NCBI GenBank assembly: GCA_026119935.1
Contig: JALRMH010000028.1
Location: 401,981-465,980, forward strand
From: Endothia cerciana
Taxonomy: Eukaryota; Ascomycota; Sordariomycetes; Diaporthales; Cryphonectriaceae
Length of the DNA stretch: 64,000 nt
Direction: 5' to 3'
Both the position numbers and the translations under genes were made by a program. The notes below the pieces were generated by a model, which did no database searches, was not told where the DNA came from, and saw only the letters and a program-made list of their open reading frames with translations. Position 1 is the stretch's first letter. Each line of letters opens with the position of its first letter. Shown in pieces: positions 51,039 to 63,470 of the stretch.

Positions 51039-52138
51039 CGATGATGGACCACCCAACCAACCATCACTACAACTTCGAATGCCGCAGTCCAACATTGCGG
51101 ACAGGCCGTCAAGGCATGGGGCTCCAGCAGGCGGGAGTTATCACTGTCGTAGCATGGCACCAAACACTACCGGTTTCAGCCTCTGCAGCAACCCTCAGAA
51201 GCGATTGAGGCCAGAGGGGCTACGATATGTGTGTTAGATCTGAACCGCCACAGCACCGGCACCTCACCTGCGACAACACCCGCAGAAGTCTTGCCGTCGG
51301 GAGGGGCTGTGCGGCCAGCTTGGCGGTTGAGGACGGCCTCGGGGCTCGGACTTGGGGGGCGCCATCTTGAGCTTGAGCTAGCGGGGCCGAGGACGCGTCG
51401 ACGCGTCCCCCTGTCAACGTCCCTGACCGCATTAGACAAGGCAGGCAGCCGCTATCAGCACTTGTACCCGCATTTACCAGCTCCGACCCTCGGCGAGGCT
51501 GATCGACATTAAGGGATCGATCCGTCGTCCTGATGCCAAGCAGAGGAGTCTTGAGCATGGTCGGACTCTCTCGGCGCAGTCATCGATATGGCCCACTGCT
51601 GATGGCGTCGTTATGGCTCCCTTCCCCCCAATAGATCCGAGGGACGATGTAATAGAAGCGAATCAGCATTGACGAGGCCAGGCAGCCTTCTGCTGCATGG
51701 CACCTGCAGCATTAGATTTGTTTACTCGCACAAACCAGGTCAACTGCAACCCAGAGAGAATGTTGAGACCTAGATCCTATTTCCACCCGTCTGTCTCTCC
51801 TGTATGCATGCCAAATCTTGCCTGTTCCGAGTCTTCAACAACATTACTTTTGGGCCCATGTCAGCTTTTTTCCTTTTTTTTTCTTTCTGAATCAACATTG
51901 ATCTACCAGACCCCGCTCACATTACTTTACATTCCTCAGCCCTACGACAACAGGGCGGCACGTCTCACCCACCTGTGTTTGTCTTCTTGATTGGCCGAAA
52001 CTGCGCTGCTGGGTCTCGAACTTTCGTCTGAACTTCTGGCACGAAGCGGGCTTCCAAATTCAGGACCACCCCCCCCCCCCCCTTGTCGACCGTGTCAGGC
52101 CCTCCCCCCGGAGAAACCATTTAGATCCGACTCCCACC
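51039..52138. other. Intergenic between DAD2 and the TPX2-like gene
   Basis: About 1.1 kb; 3' end of DAD2 and promoter/5' leader of the next plus-strand gene. C14 at 52069-52082 lies about 60 bp upstream of its start codon. No gene recognised. Confidence 0.5.
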
Positions 52139-54315
52139 ATGGCTCTCCTTTCTCCTCTGCCTGCTGCTGCTGATTATGCTTTCATGAAGCACACACCTCC
52201 TTCTGCCCCCCGCTGTAGCCCTTCGAAGCGCAACACAGTTCACTGGGAAAGACACGACCTCGACACCTCCGTCAAGGAGAACACAGCCTCGGAGACCCGG
52301 CACGACGACTCTCCCGTCCAGAGATCCGGCAGTAGTCTGAGGGTGTTCAGGCCGTCCCAAGACGCCCGTCTTGATCTCGGTGACAGGAAGTTCCGAGGCC
52401 AGCAACGACGTGCACCACTTGCAGCCGAGACTTTCATTGCGCCAGGCCCACCGAGAACCAGCACTCACAGCGAGACCGACCAAGGTTCGTCGGCCTCAGC
52501 AGTCCGGTCATGTCCACTTCGTTACTAACCAACCTGATGCTAGACCCTCTTGGTGACCACGACCTGGTCAGGGCTGCAAGGCGCTTGGATCCCGACGAGA
52601 ATATCTTTGAGAAGCACAAGAAGAAGCAGTTTCAATGGGTCTTGTCCCTTCCTGCCTCAGCTGCCCAGAGACCCGATCAGTCACCGAATAGCCCCTTGGA
52701 CCCTACTGCTCACCATAGCCCCGGCGAGGGCGACAGACGGTACTTCGGCTGCAACTTGCTGACCTGGACCAAAACCACCGGAAAAGAAGACCAACTTCCA
52801 GGCGACCCGGAGGACAAGTACCTGCTCCTGGCTACGCCTATTGATCTCCAACCAGATCAAAGCACTACTGCCCACATCGACTTCACCACTCACGAGTTTC
52901 GCGTCTTGCAACAGGAGACTCAGGATCTCGGAATGGCAGGTGCTCAGGTTGCGAACACCCCGTCCAGCGCGACAGGACCCAGCCCCTTAAGTGCCAACAG
53001 CGCCCAGTGGTCCACTGCTGCCGAGGCGTCAGAGGACGGTGACAATACTCTCACAATTGATCCCCGCCGCGAGATGAAGGCGCCCCTCAGCACGATCGAG
53101 GATTCTTTCGAGGAGCTTGACCAGCCCGAGGATGATGTGGAAGAAATCACAAACGCAGCCACGCAACTGAGCCTCAGTGACGACAAGGGGCAGGTGAGCC
53201 GTAACCGCGACGCGCTGGCTTCTGTTGCAACCCCACCCGCCCATAAGGCGCAAGAACCCGCCCAGGCAAAGGCAAACGTTTCGTCTCGTCGCAGCCCAGC
53301 TCGTGGTGCCTCTCCTATGCCAGAAACCGACAAGGGCATTGCACAGACGCCGCCAGCAGCAACGCTCAGGAAAGTGGCGCGTCCAGCCAGCCTGGCCCCG
53401 CCGAAACCCCTCCAAAAAGCCAGCAAGCCGCCTACCATCCCGGCCTTTGAGTTGCCTGGTGAAAGAGTCTCCAGGGAGCTGAAGGAGAAAAAGGCGGCTC
53501 GGCTGTCCATGCAGGTCGATTCACAGAAAGCTGCCGAGGTCAGCTCTCCCCAGCGCACCCGCTCCATCCGGTCTAGCAAGCCGCCAACAGTCCCTAATTT
53601 TGAGCTGCCTGGCGAGCGGTACTCGCGGCAGAAGAGGGAGCGGCTCGAGCGGAAGCTGAAGGAGGAGGAGGAAGAGGCCCGCAGGCGCCGACAGTTCAAG
53701 GCCAGACCGTCCCCAGCCAACGCTCCCCCCACCGTGCGCTCGACGTTTACCAGCCGTCAGCGTCAGACCACGGGCGGTCAGTCGGAGCAGGGGAGCCCGT
53801 TCTCGGCTACGGCCGAGTCCTCGCCCAAGACTGGAGCCGCGAAGCGCCAATCCGTGACGATGACCCCCTCGGCAGTGCGCTCAGCTAGTTTCGCGTCTGC
53901 TTCGACAGCGTCAACCACGGTCCGTGGTCGGACCTCCAGCTTCGGGTCTTCACAAGTCAGCACCCGCGCTGCTTCTTCGTCTGCCGGTAGTGTAGTGTCG
54001 ACAAGGAAGCGCAGCATAGTGTCGGCCGAGGAGCTCCAGCAGCAGAAGGCCCGTGGGCGCCAGATCTACACCCGGGATAACACTGCGGGGCAGGCCAAGG
54101 CGCGTGAGGAGCAGGACCGCAAGGAGGCCATCAAGCTTGCCAGGCAGAAGTACGCGGAGATGAGCCGGATGAAAGCTGCGCAGGGCCGCGCGAGAAGAGG
54201 TCAGCAGCAGTCTTCGTCGCGTGCCGGGGAGGACGCGCCTGTCACCCCTGCCAGCCCCGAGGGGGTGCCACCTCGTGTTCCGCAGCACATGTCTGGAATC
54301 GGCAGAAACTTTTGA
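52139..54315 (+). CDS. Probable TPX2-like basic microtubule-associated protein
   Basis: Two exons, 52139-52484 and 52544-54315 (59-nt intron with ACTAACC branch), giving 705 residues. The start ATG is in a good CACCATGG context. The N-terminal third has a conserved-looking block (DPDENIFEKHKKKQFQW and YFGCNLLTWTKTTGKE). The middle is disordered. Two repeats 51 residues apart read KPPTIPAFELPGERVSRELK (FELPGER at 417) and KPPTVPNFELPGERYSRQKR (at 468). The second continues into a Glu/Arg coiled-coil-like helix and QFKARPSP, a pattern resembling TPX2-family C-terminal motifs. The C-terminus is basic and Ser-rich. TPX2 proteins promote spindle microtubule assembly. The assignment is tentative, though the position beside DAD2 and shugoshin fits a mitotic role. 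It could instead be an unrelated fungal-specific protein. Confidence 0.8.
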
Positions 54316-55107
54316 GTCGAGGAGTCTGATGAGTTGATGATATGATGAATGGCGCTTACGAAGGTATGTGATTTTTCTGGTCCGTGGTGGTTGACCTAGC
54401 AGAGGCCGGGCCGGTGTTCGTTCTCAGCCACGGTGTGGCAGGCCGGCGGGGACGAGAGGCTGGATGCACGACGAGTGGTATTGTGTTGGAGCCTGTGGCA
54501 TGGCCGCCTGGCGGTGATCATGGAACGATCAAGGCGGGGATTGGAGCATTCTTGTATGCCCATGGCCCCTTTGTCTCCGTGGTCGTTGAAACCAGTCGAG
54601 GGACAAGGGTATCAGTCTACGGAGGAGGACATCGTTTACGGAAATCCTCGTCTTGGCTTTGTAAGATTATCACTTGTGGTGAGGACGTTATTCTCACTAT
54701 CCATACGAAATTATGTCCGCAAGTCCATGTGTGCGTAGAGCTGCCAGAAACAAAACACCGAGAGATCCAGGGTCCTTTTCCTCCTTCACCGGGGAAAGGA
54801 GGAAGAAGGAGAGGAGAAGAAGAACGAGAACGAGGACAAGAGTATGGGCGAGCTAAATGAGATACTTGAGTATTATACAACAGCAGTGAGAAGCTCAACT
54901 GAGTGCTCCCCCCCCCCCCCCCACCCCCCAAAAAAGGGCCGAGGCAGGGGCTTGCCAGCAGTTTTCTTTGTCCACTTCTGCGAACTTGCCAGGGTTTCAC
55001 AACGAGTGCCACGTCGACACTTGACACCATGGCGGGAAAGTTTTTTTTTAGTTTCTTCCCTATACTCTCAACATATCGGGGACTCCTGATGCGCTCATTT
55101 TAATGGC
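54316..55107. other. Intergenic, TPX2-like to carboxylesterase
   Basis: Contains a 158-codon open frame (54384-54860) with no recognisable motif, probably 3' UTR and chance, a GA-rich stretch near 54790-54840 and C15 at 54908-54922. Confidence 0.5.
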
Positions 55108-57599
55108 ATGGCTCCGGTCGCGATCCCACCTAGCACGATAGCTGGTGAGGGCGAGCTAGTGAGAGGCATTGGGGACTTTTTGATGGCTGCGGATCCTCGG
55201 CATTTAGTTGTGCCCGCCGTCCCGGACATCACCACCTCGACGAGCCTACTCCTCACCGTTTTCCTTCTGGCGCTGCTCACCTCTCGGCTACGACATTGGT
55301 TCTCGCGGCGGGCCATTGGACGCACACACAGGCCTCTGGGAAGCAAGGAGACGCCGCCCGCCACGCACGACGAGGAGGGCTTCGGCTCAGAGACCAAGAT
55401 CCGGATATCAGGCCTGGGGGGCCTCGCAACCTCACGCCAGGACCCCTCGCACGTCACCGGCCCCCTGCACCCCGGGGAGGGCCTCTACCAACCTTACGTC
55501 ACCACCATGGCGCGGGACAGCAGCAGCAGCAGCAGCCCACCGGCGCCCAGCGTCCTGCGGCCGCAGGCCCGCCGGCCCACGCCGCACTCCGGCCCCTCGG
55601 CGACCGTCTCGCTGCCCCAGGGCCGGTATACGGGCGTCCTCCTGCCGTGCTCCCCCCCCTCGCTCCCGCGGGCGGTCGAGGCGTGGCGCGGGATCCCGTA
55701 CGCGCAGTCCACCGCGGGGCCGAACCGCTTCCGGCCCCCGGTGCCCCTCGCGCCCCTCGCGGGCGTCGCCGCCGCCGCCGCCGTCACGGCGGACGGCTTC
55801 GGGCCCATCTGCCCCGGGACGGTGGCGCGCGTCTCCGGCGTCGCGGAGGGCGAGGACTGCCTCAACCTCAACATCTACCGCCCCGCGGGCTGGGAACGGG
55901 ATACCGGCGGCGGCAGGATGCCCGTGGTCGTCTACGTCCACGGTGGCGCGTTCAACGGGGGCATGGGCGCGGAGAGGGACATGGCGAGCTTCGTGAGCTG
56001 GGCGGAGACGCCGGTGGTCGGGGTGAACTTCAACTACCGCGTCGGCGCCCTGGGGTTCCCCAGCTCTGTCGCCGCGGACCGGGAGGGGTGTCTGAACCTG
56101 GGGCTGAGGGACCAGCGGATGCTGTTCGGCTGGGTGAGAGACAACATCAGCGCGTTCGGGGGAGATGGGGGAAGGGTCACCGTCATGGGCCTGAGCGCCG
56201 GGGCGCATTCGGTGAGTAGTCTCCTGCCTATGCCATGCCATGTATCTCGTAGGGGGACCTATGAACGGGGCAGGCAGGCGGAGGCGGAGGCGACAGGCCC
56301 GCGCCTGCTCCCCCATCCCGCTCGCCCCAGCACCCCATGGAGAGGACTAACACCCCCCTCCCCCAGATCGGCTATCACCTCCAGTCCTACACGGCTTCCA
56401 CCGCCCCCTTCCACGCCGCGATCCTGGAATCGGGCGGCGCCACCGCCCGGGCGACGCTCTCGCCCTCGCACCCGCGCACAGAGGCACAGTGGCGCGAGTT
56501 CCTCGGCGCGCTCGACATCCGGCACGACTCCGTCCGCCCGGGGCAGCTCTTCCCCCTGCTCCGCTCCCTCCCGCTGGAGGCCCTCCTCCGCGCGTCCAGT
56601 GCCGTGTTCAGCCGGTACCAGGACCCGATCCGGTGGCCGTTCCAGCCGGTGGTCGAGACCGCCGGCGGCGGCGGCGGCGGCGGCGGCGTCATCACCGACC
56701 TCCCCATCGCCAGCTTCCGCCGCGGCAGGTTCCTGAGGGTCCCGGTCCTGACGGGGTTCAACAGCAACGAGGGCGCCGTCTTCTGCAGCCCGCGCGTCAG
56801 CACCAACGAGGACTTCCTCGGCAAGTTCACCACCATGGTCCCGGGCCTCGACCGGGCCGACCTGTCCGCCCTGTCCGCCCTGTACCCGGACCCCGTCACG
56901 GCCCCGCAGAGCCCCTACGCCAGCGTCCCGCGGGGCTTCGGGCGCCAGTGGAGCCGGTACGAGGCGGCGTACGCCCATTACGCGTACATCTGCCCCGTGC
57001 TGCAGACGGGCCACTTCTACAGCGGAGGCGGTGGTGACACCGGGAGGAGGAGGGAGGAGGGCGACCAGGTGGAGGAGGCGGAGGAGGAGGCGAAGGAGGA
57101 GGGCGGTGGTGATGGAGATGATGCGGCGGCGCCGGTCTGGGTCTACCACTTCGCGGCGCTCTCGCAGCCCGAGCTCGGGGGCACGGCGAACCACGGCGAC
57201 GAGGCCCCCGTCGTGGCGCACGACATGGGCGCCGTCGGGGCCTTCCCCGGGCTGGTCCGGACCGCGGACGCGATGCACGGCGCGTGGGTGCGCTTCATCG
57301 CCACCGGCGACCCGAACCCGCCCCGTGCTGTAGGCCCGGCGCCGGCGGCGATACCCTTCTGGCCCGAGTTCCGCTCCCCGCTCGTGGGCGGCGCGGACGG
57401 GCGCGGGAAGGTGATGGTCTTCGGCTCGGGCAACGACGAGAGGATGGGGGGCGGGGGCGGGCGGAGGCCGGGGACGCCTGCCAGGGTGGCGGCCCTGACC
57501 GAGGCGGAGGTCGACGCGTGTAGCTACTGGTGGGAGCGCGTCGAGCTGAGCCAGGGGATGGGGCGGAGGCTGGGGGGCGGTGGGAGGGCGAGGCTGTAG
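55108..57599 (+). CDS. Type-B carboxylesterase with N-terminal membrane anchor
   Basis: Two exons, 55108-56211 and 56367-57599 (155-nt intron, GACTAAC branch), giving 778 residues. A hydrophobic segment at about residues 45-62 (SLLLTVFLLALL) suggests a signal anchor; the catalytic part would then face the lumen or outside. Type-B carboxylesterase hallmarks are RGIPYAQ, EDCLNLNIYRP, oxyanion-hole HGG (His278), nucleophile elbow GLSAGAHS (Ser363), NSNEGAVF (Glu503) and NHGDEAP (His644), so the triad looks complete. The elbow has Leu where GESAG is usual. An Asp/Glu/Gly-rich insertion (about residues 590-630) and a Gly run after TAGG are atypical low-complexity additions. A shorter start at the Met near 55507 would remove the anchor. 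The substrate is not predictable. Confidence 0.88.
56664..56687 (+). repeat. (GGC)8 coding microsatellite
   Basis: Encodes a Gly run in the carboxylesterase, before VITDLPIASF. Confidence 0.9.
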
Positions 57600-58626
57600 T
57601 AGCCCGAGCGTCGTGGTCAGGTACGCTCTTTCGTGCTGGCCTCACCTACGGGTGTTGGGCCAGGCTGCGGCTGCGACGGTGCGTGTGACACTCGGATAGG
57701 TGCTCACCATCACAAGCGGCGAGGACAAAACCGAACGTGCAGGTGTACAGCCCACCCGGAAGCCAGATATGCTTGTCTTCCCCCCCCTCCCCCCCCCCTT
57801 CTCCCCACCAGAGGCATCACCGGGACGACCTCTGTGCCTAGGCCCTATGATTCGATCTAGATAGCAACTCTTATTTCATCGGCACAGCTCCGCCCTGTAG
57901 GATATGTTGGTCTTGACCGAACCGGCAGAGCCCACGTTCTATTCGACATCTCAAAATGGTGTCGTCTTGACTAGGGGTATAGGTATGTATTCACATTCTC
58001 TTGATCAAGACCAACCACCAAGGCTGGTCCCATCTAGTCCTCAAGAAATATCTCCACTCAACTTCCCACCACAATTTGCAACCACAAGAACCCAGACGCT
58101 CAGTCTGACCTGACCCATTTCCATCGCAATGTCAAAAAGTCTTCGACTTTCGGCCAAGATCACTGCCCCCTTACACCCGCAGCAACAGGAGCTGTCTATG
58201 GGTTGTATTAAATAAATAAAAAAAAGTCCGAATGTATGCCCATGTCGTGTTCGTATTGTTTGAATGTTGCCAGGTGTGCTGTGGCCCTGTGCTCGTCGAC
58301 GACACAGCAGCAGCCCCTTCCCGGCTGCACGTCTTGTGTGTTATCAGTGTATACAGCCGGCACGATTTTGTGTGACGATAGCATGGAGCCTTTCCCGCAG
58401 AACGCCCCGCAACGCCACCGGAAAATGTGGGTAAGGATATATCAGGATGAAGGCCCGAGGACAAAAGAAGAGATTAAAGCCAGTATTTGTCGAAGCATAA
58501 CCAGATGTTTGCCGAAAAGAGGAGAAGGGTATCAAGCGTAAGACAATTCATGCGTGGCAGCTGTCCAACCATTGCCGTTCCGTAAACGCAGAGCTCATCC
58601 AGTCCGAGGCCAGCAGGTACTTTTGT
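57600..58626. other. Convergent intergenic region, carboxylesterase / Mid2-like
   Basis: About 1 kb with the 3' ends of both genes and C-rich tracts near 57780. No gene recognised. Confidence 0.5.
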
Positions 58627-59862
58627 TTAAAAGTTCTGCGAAATGCCGGCACTCTGCTGTGGGTAGTGCGACGGGTTCTCGATGCGCGTGTTGCGTCGTG
58701 CCGGGTTATCTCTAATAACAGGTTGACCACCGGGCGGGCTACCGACATTGTTCTCGGTGTAGGGGTCGAATTGTGTGTAGCCCTGGTTCTCGCCGTACGC
58801 CATGCCGATATCCCCAGATCCGTCCGATGGCGCCCCGGCGCTGTAGGATGATGAAGCATTCGAGGGCCCGCGGCGGACGTTGCCTCCCCGGTTGTTCGCC
58901 GAGCTGGGGCCCATAGCACCTAGTATCTCGCCTTCTGGGGAGTGGTGGCCGTCAGTCACCAGCGGGTCGCCAGGATAGCTGGGCCTCGTTGGCGATGCGC
59001 CATCCGAGTACGCGTTCTCCGAGTGCGGGGCGTCGGAGAATGCGCCACCAGCTGCACCTCCCGAGAGCGTTGTCGAGGCCTTGCGACCAGTCGAACCGCC
59101 CAACGTAGTCGACCCCCACCCTCGGTACCCTGACGACCCGTCCTCCTTCATCTCGTACCCAGCACCGCCAGAGCCGGGGATCGTGGGGTCGGCGTTGGGG
59201 TTGTACGTGTAGTCCTCGACTTCCTTTCGACGCTCTTCTTCTGCAGCCTTCTTGGCCTTCCGCTTCCTGAACAGCCAGATGCCGACACCCACAAGGATCG
59301 CAACAGCCGCGATAGGAACAACTACTGCGACCGCGATGGTGCCGGCATGGCTTGATCCACTGGACCCGGAGCCGTCGGTCTGGATAGATGCTGCACTAGA
59401 CGACGCAGACGCCGCGGATTCTGTCCCTGTCGGGGTAGTCGAGGTGACAATGGTCTGGGTGACGTATTGTGTGCTTGTGATCCCATTACTCGTGATCACC
59501 GACTGGGACGTGGAGAAGGTTGTCGTCAGCACGGCATCAGTTGAGGTGGAGGATGTTGAAGGGATGGCGGAGGTGGTGCTTGTGTCGCTCGAGACGGTGG
59601 AGGACGTGGTGTCGGAGCTGGTGGTAGACGTCTCCGACGACGTAGGGGTCTCAGTAGGCAGCGCCGACGTGGTGGTCAGCGTGTCCGAGGTGGTCTCCGC
59701 TGTGGAAGTGGGAGTTGTGTCAGCAGAGGAACTTGTTAGTGCGGTGGTGCTCGGCGTGGTGGTAGCCGGCCCAGAGGACACCGCCGACGGCGTCGCCGAG
59801 GGGGAGACAGCCGTCGACGTCGCCGTAGTCGTACTTAGGGAGGTAGCGTTGTTGCTAGCCAT
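58627..59862 (-). CDS. Ser/Thr-rich single-pass surface protein (Mid2-like)
   Basis: Single exon; from the ATG at 59862 it gives 411 residues, and an in-frame ATG at 59919 would add 19. Residues 5-170 are almost entirely Ser/Thr/Ala, typical of heavily O-mannosylated cell-surface stalks. One membrane helix follows (about 174-197, GTIAVAVVVPIAAVAILVGV). It is flanked by WLFRKRKAKKAAEEERRKEV, so the cytosolic side is C-terminal. The 200-residue tail is Gly/Ser/Pro-rich with Tyr and Asn, ending HYPQQSAGISQNF. This is the layout of Mid2/Wsc-like cell-wall stress sensors, but no WSC or other ectodomain is present. No clear cleavable signal peptide is visible at either ATG. The frame continues upstream with a hydrophobic stretch near 60000, so a further upstream or spliced start is possible. 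Confidence 0.78.
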   Translation of the reverse strand: MASNNATSLSTTTATSTAVSPSATPSAVSSGPATTTPSTTALTSSSADTTPTSTAETTSDTLTTTSALPTETPTSSETSTTSSDTTSSTVSSDTSTTSAIPSTSSTSTDAVLTTTFSTSQSVITSNGITSTQYVTQTIVTSTTPTGTESAASASSSAASIQTDGSGSSGSSHAGTIAVAVVVPIAAVAILVGVGIWLFRKRKAKKAAEEERRKEVEDYTYNPNADPTIPGSGGAGYEMKEDGSSGYRGWGSTTLGGSTGRKASTTLSGGAAGGAFSDAPHSENAYSDGASPTRPSYPGDPLVTDGHHSPEGEILGAMGPSSANNRGGNVRRGPSNASSSYSAGAPSDGSGDIGMAYGENQGYTQFDPYTENNVGSPPGGQPVIRDNPARRNTRIENPSHYPQQSAGISQNF

Positions 59863-60887
59863 CGTGAACAACCTGATGTCCTGGAGTCCAGATGGATTCC
59901 TGAGGTGTGGAGGTGCCATGTTAGCAGGAGGGACAGACGACAACGTGATTTGCAGGGAAACATCGTAAGGTGCATCCCGGAAAGGAAGGACGAGGAATAA
60001 GCATAAACAAATACTGAGGCAGAGCCAGACAGAGATGAGGATCTGTACAGAAACGTGTGACGTGGGTAGTCCGCGAGACACCAGGAGGTAGGTGCAAGGC
60101 GGGCGACAGGCGCGAACGAGACAGAAGAAGACTGGGGGGGGGGGCATGGAGTGGTTCGTACCTGTATGATCAGCGACTGGGCGGACCTCGACCGCAGGGA
60201 GCTGAAGCGTGCGATGCAGGGTCCTGACTGAGACGGACGGCCAAGAAGCTCGAGGAGTCGCGGTGGGCGTGCAACAGCTGAGCCTTGCTTGTCGCCCGTG
60301 TCGGCGTCGTGCAGGAAGGGGGTGTTTGGCTGTCGCGGGCAGCACAAGTGGGACGACAAAGAATTGGCTGTCAGACGACGGCAGCGCAAGAGACCCAGAA
60401 CGAGAAGTGCCGGGGGGAGCGGGCGGCTGCGGGCGGCGGCGGCTGCGAGATAAACGCTGTCGATGCCCACGGACGGACGGACGGGCGGACGGGCAGACAG
60501 TACTCGGTTTGTGCTATGCTATGCGAGGTACCGCCGAGGAATGCCTGGATGATGGCAACCGCCCTCTGCTGGAATGGACGCGATGGCCTTTGCCGGTGGT
60601 TTGAGTCGAGAGAGGGAGAGGCACGGAGGAATGGAGGGAATCCCGTGGTCAGGCCAGACCGGATTCAAATTTGGCGTAATGCGCGCAAGGCAGCGGGACC
60701 GGTGTAATAAATGACGGGCGCCAGAACTTAAACCGGTCAGTATTGCCGCGTCCCAGTCCAATCCTTCAGGCCTGAGGTAATTGCCTGACTTGTTGACTGA
60801 CTTATTGATTGACCTGGTGGGTGTGCCGTTGCGTGCGGTGGTGCCGTGTGATGTGAGACTGCTGTGGTCCCAATCGAGGATGGTCTC

Positions 60888-60890
<3 letters not shown>

Positions 60891-60927
<37 letters not shown>
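60891..60927. repeat. (TC)n microsatellite
   Basis: Longest dinucleotide run in the window, about 18 units. Confidence 0.95.
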
Positions 60928-60929
<2 letters not shown>

Positions 60930-61300
60930 GACCTGACTGATCTCGGGCTGCAGGGCCTCTCGAGGTTAATTTTTTTTTTTTGGATGGGCTGACAGCTGTC
61001 GTGGCCTCAGACCTCAGCAGGTAGCAGGCGAGACGGTGAACTGCTTCTTTTCTTTTTCTTTTTCCTTCCTTCTTTCCTTCCTCCTCCTTTCGTTTTCTTT
61101 TCCCTTGTCTTCCCCTTCTCTCTGCCGACAGGGTACGGGTCTGACGATGGAGGACAGATGAGGGATCCCTTGATCAGACGAGGCTTGAGGAGCTGGCGAG
61201 GGTGGTTGGATGGAGGGAGGATGGTTTCCAATCTGTTGCAGCAGTCTCGAAGTACAGCAGAATCCGGGAAGAAGGGGGAGGAGCTTTGCTGGGTCAGCAA

Positions 61301-61325
61301 CCTCACCTCACCTCACCTCACCTCA
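61301..61325. repeat. (CCTCA)5 tandem repeat
   Basis: Five perfect pentanucleotide copies. Confidence 0.95.
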
Positions 61326-61405
61326 AGCACCTTGGCCAGGCTCGCCTTGGGGCCTTGATCCCTGATACCTCCTGCCCGTGTTGCCGTACGTAACTAGTAC
61401 TAGCA

Positions 61406-61428
61406 GTACTATGGTACGTACTATGGTA
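61406..61428. repeat. Tandem pair of GTACTATGGTA palindrome-like motifs
   Basis: Two 11-nt copies (61406-61416, 61418-61428) one base apart, flanked by ACTAGT and GTAGTAGTA. They belong to the same motif family as the 24.8-30.7 kb cluster. Confidence 0.8.
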
Positions 61429-63435
61429 GTAGTATTGCCCGCCGTAGCGAGACTGGAACTGTACACTGCCACTCTCGGGAGGAGGACGAGATGAGCTAGG
61501 CCTTGCCTGGTCGTATTTGCTGGGGCCTAAGCGACCTCCCACCCACTTTGGGGCGTGTGGGGCTGGCCTAGTGATGCGATGTGAGTGGTCGGGGCCCCTG
61601 GCTATGGCGCAGGGTCGGCGAACCCCACCTGGCAACCTTGGGTCGGCGGTCGCAGTGAGATGAGCCGGTTCCTTCCCTCTTCTTCCTAGCCCCGTTCTCG
61701 CTTTGGAGGGAGGGGGGGGGGAAGGGGAGATACCACTGAACGAGGCCCCTGCCAGGCCTGCCTGCGAAACGGGCTCAGGGCCTGCTGCAGTTGGCTGGCC
61801 CTTCTCTCGAAAAATGGTTCGTGACCGTGAACTGGACTGACTTGGTGGTGTCTCTCTCCCCGTTCCTTTCTTCGCCCCGGGTCTGACGGACCTCGACCAG
61901 CGTGTTTCGAAGTGACACAATTGGATCCCAGAGGAAGTCGATGCGCGGGCCTCGCAATGCAAGATTGAAAGTGGATCGGACTGTGTCCCCCCCCCCCCCA
62001 AAAAAACATAATCCAAGGGAAGGAAATGATGACGCCAATTGTCGATCGCTGGATCCGCCAGGTCTCCCCCAGGAACAACACACCTCTCTCGCATTCGACG
62101 GCCCGACTGTCGTGACGTCTGCCGCCGCGTCGGATTGCGGCTCGTGGGCGGGCGAGGTAAGGGACGAGATATGCAATCATGTTCGTATCTGTCACCGGCG
62201 TCTCGAGCAGTGGACCCGAGGGCGGTTCCTTGCCGGTTGATCGACAGCAAGCTCGAGTACGCTGATCTCCGCGCGGCCCTCTTTTTTTCGGTCAAGGCTT
62301 GTTGTACTGTACACTTTCCACCGAGATGATCGACGTCAGTCGTCAATTTCCACACGAGAACGGTCAGAGTCCGAGCGCGTGGGATGAAGGGAAGGCCTGC
62401 TGGTTGTCGGCAGGAAACCTGCCCGGATCTGGCAGCGCGGAAAGGACAGATATCAAAACCGAGGCCATGTCCAAAGACCGCGACGTGGCTGCCAGATACT
62501 TTAAATGAGAAGGGGGACTCGGGTCTCCGGGCGTTCTTCCTGGTGCCTGTCATAGCACCACCAGTTCAGATGCGTCCAGTTCAGCAGGGACGACGGCCCC
62601 CCTCCCCCCAACCTGGTAGCCCAACTCCCCAGTGCTACGATTACATCCAGCCCTGGAGGCTCGAGGGACCCCTTCGTTGGCTGCCGAAGGCGACAGAGAA
62701 CCCATCCTCGGATGAACGATATCACCACGACCGTTGACGCAAGCGCAGCAGGAATACTCCGGCTGGGCTCGTCCCTGCCCTCCCTCCGCCAACAGTAAAT
62801 CGGCCGGTACCCCCGAGCGTGCAGTAGCACTCTGCACGGCCGCCTCCCCGGCCTAGATACGACGACGGTAGGCAAGAGGTAGACCTGCTGCTGAGGGGGC
62901 CGAGCCCCCGTCTGCAAACGGCATATCTGAGGCCACCAGCGCGGCGCGCTGTCTCTTTTACCGGCTGCCGGTGTGGCCATCCCAACCTCTCAGGCGACGT
63001 TGCTCGACACCCACCACCACCCCCCACCCACCGTGGCTGTCTGACCTTTCACGAGGCGTTGCTTTATCAGATGAATGCTGCGGCCCCGGGCTCATTTGCC
63101 TTCTGGAGGCTGGAGGACTCCTCCAGTCTCATTACCTGTTCCATCTCAAAAGTCTCACAGTGAACGTCACCACGGCCAGTTGCCCCGTGGCACCCGGATC
63201 ATTCAGGCCGGAGAGCTGAGCCGTATCGGGAAGTTCCTTGTAGATACAATGGTACAATGCAATATATAATTCTCCTCTTTTCAAAGTTCAATGCCATCAA
63301 GACCAACTGGGTGGTGGCATCACAGTCCGGATCCGCATCCAAGATTTACTGCCCTTGATATGGCCCGATTAAGACCTTGTTCACGTCATATCCTGTATCC
63401 CCCCGACAAGTATGCGGTCCGAAACGGGGTCCCAT

Positions 63436-63470
63436 CCTCCACCTCCACCTCCACCTCCACCTCCACCTCC
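63436..63470. repeat. (CTCCAC)n hexanucleotide repeat
   Basis: About six units of ACCTCC, with a degenerate TGTCCA continuation. Confidence 0.9.

Noticed and set aside
54384..54860. 158-codon frame after the TPX2-like gene
   Set aside because: No recognisable domain; position suits a 3' UTR and the C-terminal part is GA-rich simple sequence.
55432..57278. Antisense frames of about 300 codons over the carboxylesterase
   Set aside because: Shadow frames in very GC-rich coding DNA; the sense strand has the complete catalytic triad.
61318..62553. 411-codon open frame on the minus strand
   Set aside because: Low-complexity Arg/Ser/Pro-rich translation over G/C runs and microsatellites; no family resemblance.
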